Shown here one piece after another: positions 30,788 through 39,253 of a stretch of DNA of 64,000 nucleotides. Position 1 is the first letter of the stretch. Each line of letters begins with the position of its first letter. This DNA is from Sporosarcina luteola (lineage in GTDB: Bacteria; Bacillota; Bacilli; Bacillales_A; Planococcaceae). A program made the position numbers and the translations under genes. The stretch is taken from positions 62,001 through 126,000 of the forward strand of contig NZ_JAMBOK010000004.1 in the NCBI RefSeq assembly GCF_023715585.1, written 5' to 3'. The notes beneath the pieces were generated by a model. It ran no database searches. It was given only the letters and a program-made list of their open reading frames with translations, and was not told where the DNA came from.

Positions 30788-32794
30788 TTGAATGTAATTC
30801 AAAATTTAAGAATTCAATTTATCCAAGAAGCCTTGGCTTCTCCTATTCTTTTTAACGACCTTGCCAATATGGAGAAATATATTACGGAAAGTTACCAAAT
30901 GCGTTCGATTATTGAATTACTTCAAAATGCGGATGATGCTGGATCAAACAAGTTTAAGATACTTATGGAGGATTCTACACTTTATGTAGCTAACAATGGC
31001 CGGAATTTTGATAAAGATGATTTAGTTTCAATTTGCAGAAGTGGTGCATCCACGAAACAAGATAGGGATCTGTATATTGGATATAGAGGAATTGGTTTCA
31101 AATCCGTTGTTAACTTTTCGGAAACAATTCATGTTCTTTCACATGATTTATCTTTTACGTTTTCTAAAGAAAAAACAGCTGAATTGCTTCGGGACAAAAA
31201 CATGATTGGAGATGTACCATTAATTCGTGTTCCACATGTTTTTGAAGAAATAGATCGATTTCAATCGACCATAGATACTTTAATAAATGAAGGCTTTTCA
31301 GTCATCTTTATTTTCGAAAATATACAGATGGACGCTATTACCAACGAAATCAAGGCTTTCTCGCCTAATACTCTTTTGTTTTTAAAAAATGTAGATACAG
31401 TGATTATTGATGTTGATAATGAACCTTTACATTATCGAGCATTGCGTACCGTGAATAAGAATGTCCTAAACGTAACGTTAAAGGGAAAATCCGCCTCAAC
31501 GTCTTGGAGTGTAATAAAGTCTGATCAAAATTCACCTGAAGCTATAGCTCTACCTTTAAATGAACAAGAAAGTTTAACACCTAGAAGCGACGATGATGAT
31601 TTTCTTGTTTATTCCTTTCTCCCCACAAACGTTAAAACAGGATTTAAGTTCTTAATAAATGGTTCATTTAATACCGATCCTTCAAGAACTCAGGTGATTT
31701 TAGATGAAAAAACAATGCTTGTAATAAAAAATTTAGTACGATTAATTAAGTCGCATGTAATGATTGCAATCGAGGACCCAACGAAGGCTAATAAAAATCT
31801 CATAGATTCAATTTCTACTTTGACTGTTAATCCAATTGCGAAATTTAAGAGCTCATTAAGTTTTTCCGATGTATTTAAGGCTGAGCTAATAAATGGTTTA
31901 AAAGCAATGAAGGCTACTTTTAATGGTGTTTCTGTAAGTTTAGCGTCAGTTTATGTTAAACCTGAATGGATAAATGAAGAGGACTACAGATTAATCTGCA
32001 ATAACCTCAATTTAAATGCATTTGATACTGCTATATTTAAAACGATACCAAGTTTAAAAGACCTATTTAATACTATAGATATAAACCGCTTAAATGTTGA
32101 TATGTTATTTTTACCACAGTGTAACTTGGAATACGTTTCAAATAGAGGGCGAATTGAAATAATAAAAGAATATATTAAACACAATCGGTTCAATTTTGAT
32201 GCTAAAAAAAATGATACATTCAAATCATCTACATTGTTCATAGACTTATATAATGAAGACTTTATACAGTCACTTTATAACCATGTAGAAGGTATAGACC
32301 TTTCATGGTTCCTATCTAAATTGGGTTTACAAAAATCGACAAAATCATCAATACCATCATCGATATCGATTACACCGAGCAATAAGAAAAACATAAAATC
32401 TTTCTCATCTAAGTTTTCTAAATGGCGTGCTGCTGAGGTTAATGTTAAAGCTTACTTTGAATCATTCGAAGATGTAATTTCAGTTAGTGACGTATCTAAA
32501 AGTAATCTAGGGTATGATATTGAGGTGCACCGAATAGATAAAGTAGAATATGTTGAAGTAAAAAGTGTAACCAACCTAGGCGATAGTTTTTCATTAACTA
32601 ATAATGAATATGGGGTTGCAAACGAGAAAAAGAAAGATTACATCCTAGCTATAGTTAAACAGAGTGATAATGAGCTTGAACTATGTTTAATATCTAATCC
32701 TATAGAAAACTTAGGTCTGAATCGAAGAGTTACCCGTTGGGAATGGGTGTGTGACGAATACATTGGAACAGTAACATCACTTAAACTTAGTTAA
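30788..32794 (+). CDS. Sacsin-like GHKL ATPase with DUF3883/PD-(D/E)xK-type C-terminus
   Basis: 668 residues. N-terminal Hsp90/histidine-kinase-like ATPase: N-box ELLQNADDAG (43-52), VANNGRNF (67-74), and lid/G2 box GYRGIGFKSV (98-107). A long unassigned middle (about 250-530) follows. The C-terminal 120 residues resemble DUF3883: NLGYDIEV (Asp577), EYVEVKSV (Glu590-x-Lys592) and NEYGVANEKKKDYILAIV, a PD-(D/E)xK nuclease pattern. TTG start with AAAGGAG upstream. Sacsin/DUF3883 fusions occur in defence neighbourhoods; this exact grouping with HIRAN and FDGI proteins is not one I can name. Last gene before the right att site. Confidence 0.85.
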   Translation: MNVIQNLRIQFIQEALASPILFNDLANMEKYITESYQMRSIIELLQNADDAGSNKFKILMEDSTLYVANNGRNFDKDDLVSICRSGASTKQDRDLYIGYRGIGFKSVVNFSETIHVLSHDLSFTFSKEKTAELLRDKNMIGDVPLIRVPHVFEEIDRFQSTIDTLINEGFSVIFIFENIQMDAITNEIKAFSPNTLLFLKNVDTVIIDVDNEPLHYRALRTVNKNVLNVTLKGKSASTSWSVIKSDQNSPEAIALPLNEQESLTPRSDDDDFLVYSFLPTNVKTGFKFLINGSFNTDPSRTQVILDEKTMLVIKNLVRLIKSHVMIAIEDPTKANKNLIDSISTLTVNPIAKFKSSLSFSDVFKAELINGLKAMKATFNGVSVSLASVYVKPEWINEEDYRLICNNLNLNAFDTAIFKTIPSLKDLFNTIDINRLNVDMLFLPQCNLEYVSNRGRIEIIKEYIKHNRFNFDAKKNDTFKSSTLFIDLYNEDFIQSLYNHVEGIDLSWFLSKLGLQKSTKSSIPSSISITPSNKKNIKSFSSKFSKWRAAEVNVKAYFESFEDVISVSDVSKSNLGYDIEVHRIDKVEYVEVKSVTNLGDSFSLTNNEYGVANEKKKDYILAIVKQSDNELELCLISNPIENLGLNRRVTRWEWVCDEYIGTVTSLKLS

Positions 32795-32877
32795 AGAGTG
32801 TTAATGCTAAAAGATCCTGAACAAATAAGCTTAAGAAACTATATTTCATTTTGCCCCCGCAACAAAATTTTGTTCAA

Positions 32878-32900
32878 ACGTAGTCAAAAACGTAGTCAAA
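32878..32900. repeat. Paired 11-bp direct repeats at right end
   Basis: ACGTAGTCAAA twice, one base apart, identical to 23880-23902 and in the same orientation. It lies 62 bases before the right att core and 83 bases after the ATPase stop. Confidence 0.7.
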
Positions 32901-32962
32901 CATTTGCAATAGTAGCTATAAACCCTAATAATCAGTGGTATTATAACGTTTATTCTTATGGT

Positions 32963-32986
32963 GGGTTCGACACCCGCCGTCTCCAT
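32963..32986. other. attR core: repeated tmRNA 3' end
   Basis: 23/24 identity to the ssrA 3' end at 23757-23780 (T-to-A change in the T-loop), same orientation. The base before it (T for C) also differs, so this is the displaced 3' end from a slightly different tmRNA allele. Island length between cores is about 9.2 kb. Confidence 0.88.
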
Positions 32987-32989
32987 CTG

Positions 32990-33020
32990 AGCCCGTAAGC
33001 CTTGGTGCTGCGGGCTTTTA
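32990..33020 (+). terminator. Terminator after attR
   Basis: AGCCCG/CGGGCT stem (32990-32995 with 33011-33016) followed by TTTTAT. It directly follows the repeated tmRNA end and could be an original ssrA terminator. Confidence 0.65.
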
Positions 33021-33051
33021 TAATTCACTGGCATACTTTTGGCATAAATAA

Positions 33052-33195
33052 TCATGATTTCAATTGAAGAATCTGCACAGGTTTGAAGTCGTCCTCCATC
33101 GTGAGTACGGCTTCTTTTTTTGTTGTCGGATAAAGGTGAGGATAATTGTTAAGCGTGGTGGCTACGTCACTGTGACCAATACGAGCAGCTACCAC
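33052..33195 (-). pseudogene. Second tyrosine integrase C-terminal fragment
   Basis: Minus-strand translation gives ARIGHSDVATTLNNYPHLYP and then TTKKEAVLTMEDD to a TGA at 33052-33054. This is the terminal His/Tyr box of a phage-type integrase, different in sequence from the remnant at 23918. Everything upstream of about 33192 is lost. It faces the right att core just as the first faces ssrA, implying an older element integrated at the same site. Confidence 0.85.
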
Positions 33196-33297
33196 GGAAA
33201 TGATGATCACAATATTATGGAGATGCTTACTTTTAGTTTAAAGATTCACCTCAAGGGAAAAATATCTTCGAAAGCAAAACATCTGGAGGTGATACCA

Positions 33298-33624
33298 ATG
33301 AATACGAAATACGCAAAAACCCTAAAAGTAATTCTAGAATGTATGGAGGAATGTAATACTTGCTTCGACGCATGTTTGAAAGAAGAAGACGTTAAGATGA
33401 TGGCTGAATGCATTCGGTTGGACCGAGAATGTGCAGATGTTTGTGCGTTCGCAGCGCAAGCGATAATGCGTAATAGTCCATTCACTAATCAGATTTTAGA
33501 ACTATGTGCAGCTGTTTGCGAACGTTGTGCTGAAGAGTGTGCTCAACATGAGGAAGATCATTGCAAACGATGTGCCGAAGCTTGCAGAAAATGTGCAGAA
33601 GCATGCCGTCAGGCGGTAGCATAA
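33298..33624 (+). CDS. Cys-rich four-helix-bundle copper-storage-type protein (DUF326)
   Basis: 108 residues with more than a dozen Cys in CxxC and CxxxC spacings on amphipathic helices (ECNTCFDACL, CAAVCERCAEEC, CKRCAEACRKCAEAC). This is the pattern of Csp/DUF326 proteins that line a helix bundle with Cys to hold Cu(I). No signal peptide, so cytosolic. ATG at 33298 with GGAGGTGATACC upstream. The YdhK-like lipoprotein follows; a metal-stress pairing is plausible. Confidence 0.85.
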   Translation: MNTKYAKTLKVILECMEECNTCFDACLKEEDVKMMAECIRLDRECADVCAFAAQAIMRNSPFTNQILELCAAVCERCAEECAQHEEDHCKRCAEACRKCAEACRQAVA

Positions 33625-33737
33625 ACGAAACTAAAAAACTTCACCGAAGGAGCTATCCCAAGAAAATTGAAATGGTTTCTTGGAATAGCTTCATCCATCC
33701 ATAATTAATTGAAAGAAAACAGAGGTGCATTAGACAA

Positions 33738-34301
33738 ATGAAGAAGCATTTATTTTTTCTAGGTCTCGCGATGGTTATTGGTTTAAGTGGGTGTGGAAAT
33801 AAAACAACCACCGAGAAAAACACAGACGTGAATAATGAACCGAAACAGGAAGACGTGGAAATGGAGATGAACCATTCCGGCTCTGGTGAAGTTCCCGCAA
33901 CTTTGAAAGCGGCTGAAAATCCAACCTTTGAAGTCGGAAGTGAAGCAATTATTGAAGCTGATCATATGAAAGGAATGAAAGGCGCAGTGGCGACAATTGT
34001 TGGTGCATATGATACAACAGCCTACGCTGTTTCATATACGCCGGTAACTGGCGGCGAAAGAGTGGAGAATCATAAATGGGTTATTCAAGAAGAGATTAAG
34101 GATGCTGGTGACAAAACGTTGGAGCCAGGTACTGAGGTCACTGTTGAGGCAGATCATATGAAAGGGATGAAAGGGGCACTAGCTGAAATTGATTCAGCTG
34201 AAAAAACCACTGTATATATGATCGATTATACTCCGACAACCGGTGGTGAAGAAGTAACTAATCATAAATGGGTTACGGAAAGTGAACTTTCTGCCAAATG
34301 A
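33738..34301 (+). CDS. YdhK-like lipoprotein with two DUF1541 repeats
   Basis: 187 residues. Lipobox LSGC (Cys19) anchors it outside the membrane. An acidic, Met/His-containing linker (MEMNHSGSG) precedes two near-identical repeats, each with ADHMKGMKGA and YTPxTGGExVxNHKWV (about 62-118 and 126-183). YdhK homologues are surface lipoproteins; the His/Met-rich motifs suggest metal binding, and the adjacent Cys-rich gene supports that, but no activity is established. Confidence 0.85.
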   Translation: MKKHLFFLGLAMVIGLSGCGNKTTTEKNTDVNNEPKQEDVEMEMNHSGSGEVPATLKAAENPTFEVGSEAIIEADHMKGMKGAVATIVGAYDTTAYAVSYTPVTGGERVENHKWVIQEEIKDAGDKTLEPGTEVTVEADHMKGMKGALAEIDSAEKTTVYMIDYTPTTGGEEVTNHKWVTESELSAK

Positions 34302-34367
34302 AAGGCTTAGTAGAGCTATTAATCATTTGGCAAAGATATCATTTAAATCACATGTAACAATGATTTA

Positions 34368-34420
34368 AAAAATAGGGGTATTGAACGGGAGTTGGACTCT
34401 TGGGCAATATCCTTATTTTT
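34368..34420 (+). terminator. Terminator after ydhK-like gene
   Basis: Long imperfect stem: AAAAATAGGGGTATTG (34368-34383) with CAATATCCTTATTTTT (34405-34420). A-run and T-run allow both directions. Confidence 0.65.
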
Positions 34421-34518
34421 AAGTATCGGATGGATAATGGTATACTTCAATAAGTAAGGTACATTATATTTGTTGAATAGCTCACGTAAAGACGAGAAAA
34501 GAAAAGTAGGTGAACAAA

Positions 34519-34671
34519 GTGGGGAAATATCAATTGGATAACAAAGGTAAAGCGGCTGTGACAAAATATCATGAAAAAAACCAGCCGGCCAAATTTGATA
34601 AAAAGCAGCACCTGGAAAAACTACGTGCGGAGTATTTGAAGAAAAAGCAAAAACAAACAGATAAAGAATAG
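34519..34671 (+). CDS. Small basic hypothetical protein, 50 aa
   Basis: GTG start with AGGTGA 5 bases upstream; about a third of residues are Lys or Arg (ends EYLKKKQKQTDKE). No Cys or hydrophobic segment. A terminator with 12-position arms and a T-tract follows 9 bases after the stop, supporting a real short gene. Function unknown. Confidence 0.6.
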   Translation: MGKYQLDNKGKAAVTKYHEKNQPAKFDKKQHLEKLRAEYLKKKQKQTDKE

Positions 34672-34679
34672 GTATGAAA

Positions 34680-34713
34680 ACATAGGAAGATTAAAATCTC
34701 CCTATGTTTTTTC
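34680..34713 (+). terminator. Terminator after 50-aa gene
   Basis: ACATAGGAAGAT with ATCTCCCTATGT (one mismatch) and TTTTTT. Confidence 0.85.
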
Positions 34714-34784
34714 TTATTATAAATTCTATGGTTCAAATTAAATTGTACTGCATATTTTGCGATTTGAATTAAAAAAGAAACCTT

Positions 34785-35651
34785 CTATTTCTTAGAGGGG
34801 ATATTCAACAATTCCGGAACTGTGACAAACTCGTACCCTTGCTCTTGCAGTGCCGGGATAATTTGGTGAAGCGATTTGATTGTATTGGTTCTGTCTCCAC
34901 CAGATTCTGCCCCATCATGCATGAGAATAATCGCGCCTGGATAAATGATGTCTAACACATTTGAAGCAATGACTTCCGGTGGGTCTTCCTGCCAATCCAA
35001 CGAATCAACCGACCAGCCAATCACGTAATAGTTCATGTCGCGTAGCTTTTCGACTAATTCATTGTATAAGAAGCCATATGGTGGTCTAAATAATTTTGTT
35101 CGGTAACCAATAATGCCGTTAAGAGCGTCCTCCGTTCGAGTTACTTCCTGTTCTAGGGTACCGAGGTCGGATTCTTCGACAAGGTTAGGATGGGCGTACG
35201 TATGGTTTCCGATTACATGCCCCTCGCTTTGCATACGCTTAACGATTTCAGGATTAGCAACGGCTCTTGAACCCAACACGAAGAATGTTGCTGGTACATT
35301 GTACTGTTTCAATACATCTAATACATCATTTGAAAAACGTGGGTCAGGACCGTCATCAAAAGTCAATGCAACCCGTTTTTGATCAGCAGGACCTTGCAAG
35401 AAAAATATATCTGGATACCGCTGTTGTAAAATTCTTAGGTCAATAGGTTGAGGATCTCGACCGAACTTTTCAGATCCTACGTCAAGGTCAGGAAAATCTT
35501 CTTCCTGATCATCTTGTATAACTGCTTTCGACCATCCCTGCGATACATATACCAAGGGTTCGTCATTAGCATAAACAGTAAAGATTTCTGGAATATGCAA
35601 ACAAAATAAAAACCCCGTCACCAACAACCACTTGAATATTCGAACTTGCAT
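34785..35651 (-). CDS. Polysaccharide deacetylase (NodB domain), exported
   Basis: 288 residues. N-terminal signal/anchor (about 6-27), then a linker and the NodB catalytic domain (about 88-280): TFDDGPDP (catalytic Asp and metal Asp), NHTYAHP (metal His pair), RPPYG, and a late LMHDG. Removes N-acetyl groups from a cell-wall or capsular glycan outside the membrane; which glycan is unknown. AAGGAG lies about 9 bases before the ATG. Single gene on the minus strand. Confidence 0.9.
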   Translation of the reverse strand: MQVRIFKWLLVTGFLFCLHIPEIFTVYANDEPLVYVSQGWSKAVIQDDQEEDFPDLDVGSEKFGRDPQPIDLRILQQRYPDIFFLQGPADQKRVALTFDDGPDPRFSNDVLDVLKQYNVPATFFVLGSRAVANPEIVKRMQSEGHVIGNHTYAHPNLVEESDLGTLEQEVTRTEDALNGIIGYRTKLFRPPYGFLYNELVEKLRDMNYYVIGWSVDSLDWQEDPPEVIASNVLDIIYPGAIILMHDGAESGGDRTNTIKSLHQIIPALQEQGYEFVTVPELLNIPSKK

Positions 35652-36214
35652 CCATCCATCTCCTTTTTTATTCCATTTGAGATACTAATTAGACATTAAT
35701 TTCAATAAGTTGATCGAAGATACCATATAGAAATATGCGTTGATGTTAACACCAGTACTAAAATAATTCGAGTAATATTAAGAGAACGTATAGTAGCATT
35801 GGTATGCAAAGGAGTCCCGGCACGTATTATTTAATAGTGTTGACAACTTATTTGATAGGAGTGTTGTAATTGCTTCTTTCTATAACTATTAAGCAAGTCA
35901 CATCTAATTGGTGTGGCTTTTTGTTGAAGTTTTATAGATGAGTACAGTTGTATTCGATTATGGTAAGTTCCATAAGGGGAATATTGGGAAGTTAACGTGA
36001 GTAAATAACAGCTAACTGCTGAGTGAAATTTGCTATGCATATTGTATCCGATATTAGAATACTCTGAATCATGAGTTGCCATCATGTATCAAACGGTTCA
36101 GGGTAATTGAATATTCAATGCTTTGTTCCTAAACAGTTTTACATGATGTTTAATCTGTTTTCGAGAAAATCAGTAAAAGTATAAAGCCTAAAAAGCGGAA
36201 AGGGATGATGGAAG
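35652..36214. other. 560-bp gap, no gene found
   Basis: AT-rich. The only structure seen is a weak hairpin near 35896-35925 (GTCACA...TGTGGC then TTTTTG). Promoters of the two divergent flanking genes must lie here, but I see no confident pair. Confidence 0.4.
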
Positions 36215-37471
36215 TTGAAAAGACAAGTTGTTAATCTGGAACGTCTTATGGAGACGCTTAAAATCAGTAATAAAATTGGTTTAATATCCGAAACGGGAGT
36301 ACGAAGAATAGCATTGACACAAGAAGATAAAATTATGCGAGATATATTTATGGGCTGGCTCGAAGAAGAGGGGCTAGAAGTTCGAGTGGATGATTTTGGT
36401 AACATATATGGACGTAGGGAGGGGTTAAGAAATGACCTAACTCCTGTAATGACTGGATCACATCTGGATACTCAGCCATACGGTGGTAGATATGATGGCA
36501 TACTTGGAGTACTAAGTGGTTTGGAAATTATTAAAGTTTTAAACGAAAATAATGTACAAACATTACGTCCAATTGAGGTTGTTAATTTTACTAATGAGGA
36601 AGGATATAGATTTTTTCCATCGACTACTTCAGGATCAGATGGAATTTGTAACATTTTAACAAAAGAATGTATTTATGAAACCACGGATGAAAATGGATAT
36701 AGTTTTGAAGAGGAACTGAAAAAGATAGGATACCTTGGGGACGAGAAAAATCGAGCAAAAGATATTTATAGTTTCGTAGAACTTCATATAGAACAAGGAC
36801 CTATATTGGAACAAAAAAACAAATCCATCGGTATCGTAGAGGGAGATAAAGGGATTAAACGGATTGAGTTTTCCATAAAGGGTAAGACAAGTCATTCAAC
36901 AGGGACGCCAATGGAAGGGAGAAAGGATGCTTTATTAAAGGCCGCAGAGATAGTTGTAGCAATTCACCAAATAGCAAAGGAGAAAGTTGGAACAATTATT
37001 AATATAGGGAAATTCAAAATTGAACCCGGTGCAGTTTCACATATTCCTTGTGATGCTAAATTTACAATGCATATCACGCATCAGGATGAAAATATTTTAG
37101 ACGAATTAATAGAATCAATCAAAAAAAAATCATCAACTATTGTGGCAGAAGAAAAAATGGAAATTGAAATTAATGCATATTCAAGCCTTCCAAAAGCTCG
37201 CTTTTCTAAAGAAATAATGAATGAGATTGAAGAAGTTGCTCATGACTTTGGTTATTCAACTTTGAGAATGCTAAGCGGTGGAGGTCATGATGCAAATAAT
37301 ATAGCAACCATTGCGCCGACGGGGATGGTTTTTATACCTTGTAAAGATGGTGTAAGCCATAGTGTAGAGGAATTCGCTTCGGAAGAAGATATTGAAAAAG
37401 GGGTCAATGTATTGTTGAATGTTGTATTGAAACTGGCTCAACAGGAAGATAATTTGGAACAAGAAGGTTAA
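36215..37471 (+). CDS. M20-family amidohydrolase (N-carbamoyl-amino-acid hydrolase/allantoate deiminase-like)
   Basis: 418 residues. Metal-site blocks: GSHLDTQPYGGRYDG, NFTNEEGYRF, ELHIEQGP and the late SGGGHDA, the pattern of two-metal HyuC/AmaB/AllC enzymes that cleave N-carbamoyl amino acids, ureidoglycine or allantoate. TTG start with AGGGATG 7 bases upstream. An amino-acid ABC importer follows (solute-binding protein 21 bases later), so the imported compound is probably its substrate or a relative. Exact substrate not readable. Confidence 0.85.
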   Translation: MKRQVVNLERLMETLKISNKIGLISETGVRRIALTQEDKIMRDIFMGWLEEEGLEVRVDDFGNIYGRREGLRNDLTPVMTGSHLDTQPYGGRYDGILGVLSGLEIIKVLNENNVQTLRPIEVVNFTNEEGYRFFPSTTSGSDGICNILTKECIYETTDENGYSFEEELKKIGYLGDEKNRAKDIYSFVELHIEQGPILEQKNKSIGIVEGDKGIKRIEFSIKGKTSHSTGTPMEGRKDALLKAAEIVVAIHQIAKEKVGTIINIGKFKIEPGAVSHIPCDAKFTMHITHQDENILDELIESIKKKSSTIVAEEKMEIEINAYSSLPKARFSKEIMNEIEEVAHDFGYSTLRMLSGGGHDANNIATIAPTGMVFIPCKDGVSHSVEEFASEEDIEKGVNVLLNVVLKLAQQEDNLEQEG

Positions 37472-37492
37472 AAACCAATGGGGGGTTGTAAC

Positions 37493-38302
37493 GTGAAAAT
37501 AAAAACTATTACTAGTATTTTAGTCGTATCATTGATATTTATTCTTGTAGCTTGTGGAACAAGTGACAAGTCCAAGGTCAGCAGTTCAAATGAAAATGGA
37601 AAGAAAACATTGAGGGTCGTAACGAATGCGGCATATGCACCCTTTGTATATATGGATAAAGGGGAAATCGTTGGTTTTGATGTTGAATTTATTAGTGCTG
37701 TTGCTAAAGAAGCAGGTTATGACGTAAAGGTTGAACATGTCGGCTGGGAACCGTTATTCGTTGAAGTTAAAGGAAAAACCGCAGATATCGGGATCGGTGC
37801 TATCACCATCAACGATGAGCGGAAACAAACATATGACTTTTCTGCTGCATACTTTTTATCTGTGAATGAAATTTTAGTTCCGGAGGGTAGTCCAATTAAG
37901 AGTGCTACCGACTTAAAGGATAAAGTAGTTGCCGTTTCAAATGGTACAACTGGCCAGTCTGCAATCGAATCCTTGTATGGAAAAAACAACTCGAAACTTA
38001 AAAAATTCAAAGACAATAATCTAGCAATCATGGAGCTTAAGAAGGGTGGAGCAGATGCAGTGGTTGCTGATAACACTGTTGTTGAAGAATATGTGAAAAA
38101 TAATCCGAAAGATAATTTAATGGTGATTGCCGATGATACAGCTTTTGATAAAGAGTTTTACGGAATATTGTTTGCAAAGGACAGTAAATTAAAAGATGAA
38201 TTTGATCAGGCACTCAAAAAGATGTTGGACAACGGAGAATATGCAAACCTATATGAGAAGTGGTTTGACTATAAGCCTGATTTAGAAGGCTTAAAAGAAT
38301 AA
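37493..38302 (+). CDS. Amino-acid ABC transporter, substrate-binding lipoprotein
   Basis: 269 residues. Lipobox LVAC (Cys21), then a bacterial extracellular solute-binding family 3 domain (YAPFVYMDKGEIVGFDVE, WEPLFVEVKGKTADIGIG and a C-terminal YEKWF). GTG start after GGGGGGT; an upstream in-frame ATG overlaps the RBS. A stable hairpin and a 290-bp gap separate it from its permease, which would favour excess binding protein. Confidence 0.92.
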   Translation: MKIKTITSILVVSLIFILVACGTSDKSKVSSSNENGKKTLRVVTNAAYAPFVYMDKGEIVGFDVEFISAVAKEAGYDVKVEHVGWEPLFVEVKGKTADIGIGAITINDERKQTYDFSAAYFLSVNEILVPEGSPIKSATDLKDKVVAVSNGTTGQSAIESLYGKNNSKLKKFKDNNLAIMELKKGGADAVVADNTVVEEYVKNNPKDNLMVIADDTAFDKEFYGILFAKDSKLKDEFDQALKKMLDNGEYANLYEKWFDYKPDLEGLKE

Positions 38303-38313
38303 TTAAAATAGAA

Positions 38314-38354
38314 GAGATTGCGTAACTCTTAAAGAATGAAAGTTACGCAATCTC
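38314..38354 (+). promoter_or_regulatory. 14-bp perfect hairpin after binding-protein gene
   Basis: GAGATTGCGTAACT (38314-38327) pairs perfectly with 38341-38354. No T-run follows, so it is more likely an mRNA-stabilising or attenuating structure than a full terminator. Confidence 0.6.
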
Positions 38355-38396
38355 ATGAGTCAATATAAGTTAAAAAGTTAAAACACCTTGAAAAAA

Positions 38397-38512
38397 GTTG
38401 ATTTCCGTTCAGAGCGACGCTTTCCACGTGCTTGGCTTTAATCTCCTCGTCACTGCGTTCCTGCAGGCTTTCAACTCGCGCTTTTCCCGCTGGAGTCCTA
38501 ATCAACAAGTTA
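38397..38512. repeat. GC-rich intergenic repeat inside ABC operon
   Basis: About 115 bp with cores gcgacgctttccacg, cctcgtcactgcgttcctgcagg and cgcgcttttcccgc. It is flanked by gttgattt at the left and aatcaaca at the right, forming inverted ends. It is the most complete copy of the family also seen at 1095 and 4495. Non-coding. Confidence 0.7.
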
Positions 38513-38593
38513 TCATTTTATTTACTATAACTTATTATACTAGTTTTTGAAGAGTTCACTGAATTTTTTCTTGAGAAAACAGGGGGTTAATAG

Positions 38594-39253
38594 ATGCTGG
38601 ATTTCCGTTGGGACTTATTAGCTGAATACGGACCCTTTTTTGTAAAGGGTACTGTGTTAACCATTGGACTTTCTATTGCTGGGATTTTAATCGGGACAGT
38701 TTTCGGACTACTCATAGGTTTGGGAAAAATGATGAAAAATAAGTATTTTTCATTGCCGGCAAAATGGTATATTGCCTTTTTCCGCGGTACACCATTTATG
38801 GTTCAAATTCTTCTTATTCATTTTGCTGTTATTCCGCCAATTTTTGGAGGGACAAACTCCATTGCAGCAGCTATTGTTGCTCTATCACTCAATTCAGCTG
38901 CATATATCGCTGAAATCTTTCGAGCTGGAATCCAATCGATTGATCGCGGTCAGATGGAAGCTTCCCGTTCACTAGGTATGAACCATATGCAATCTATGGT
39001 ATATGTCATCTTGCCACAAGCTGTAAAGCGTATGATTCCTCCGCTCGGCAATCAATTTATTGTGTTAATCAAAGATTCTTCACTTGCAGCATTAGTTGCA
39101 GCACCAGAATTAATGTATTGGGGACAAGTTATGCAAGGCCAATATTACCGGGTTTGGGAGCCATACCTGGCAGTGGCAGCCATTTATCTTGTATTAACAC
39201 TTTCCTTGAGCTTCTTATTATCTCGACTAGAAAGTAGGTTGTCGACAGAATGA
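38594..39253 (+). CDS. Amino-acid ABC transporter, permease
   Basis: 219 residues, HisM/GlnP type with about five transmembrane helices. The EAA loop is visible ([22 protein letters not shown]). AGGGGG upstream of the ATG. It overlaps the ATPase gene by 4 bases (ATGA). Confidence 0.93.
   Translation: MLDFRWDLLAEYGPFFVKGTVLTIGLSIAGILIGTVFGLLIGLGKMMKNKYFSLPAKWYIAFFRGTPFMVQILLIHFAVIPPIFGGTNSIAAAIVALSLNSAAYIAEIFRAGIQSIDRGQMEASRSLGMNHMQSMVYVILPQAVKRMIPPLGNQFIVLIKDSSLAALVAAPELMYWGQVMQGQYYRVWEPYLAVAAIYLVLTLSLSFLLSRLESRLSTE

Noticed and set aside
32798..32998. 66-codon frame running through the right att site
   Set aside because: No RBS; it crosses the arm repeats and tmRNA-derived core, so it is chance.
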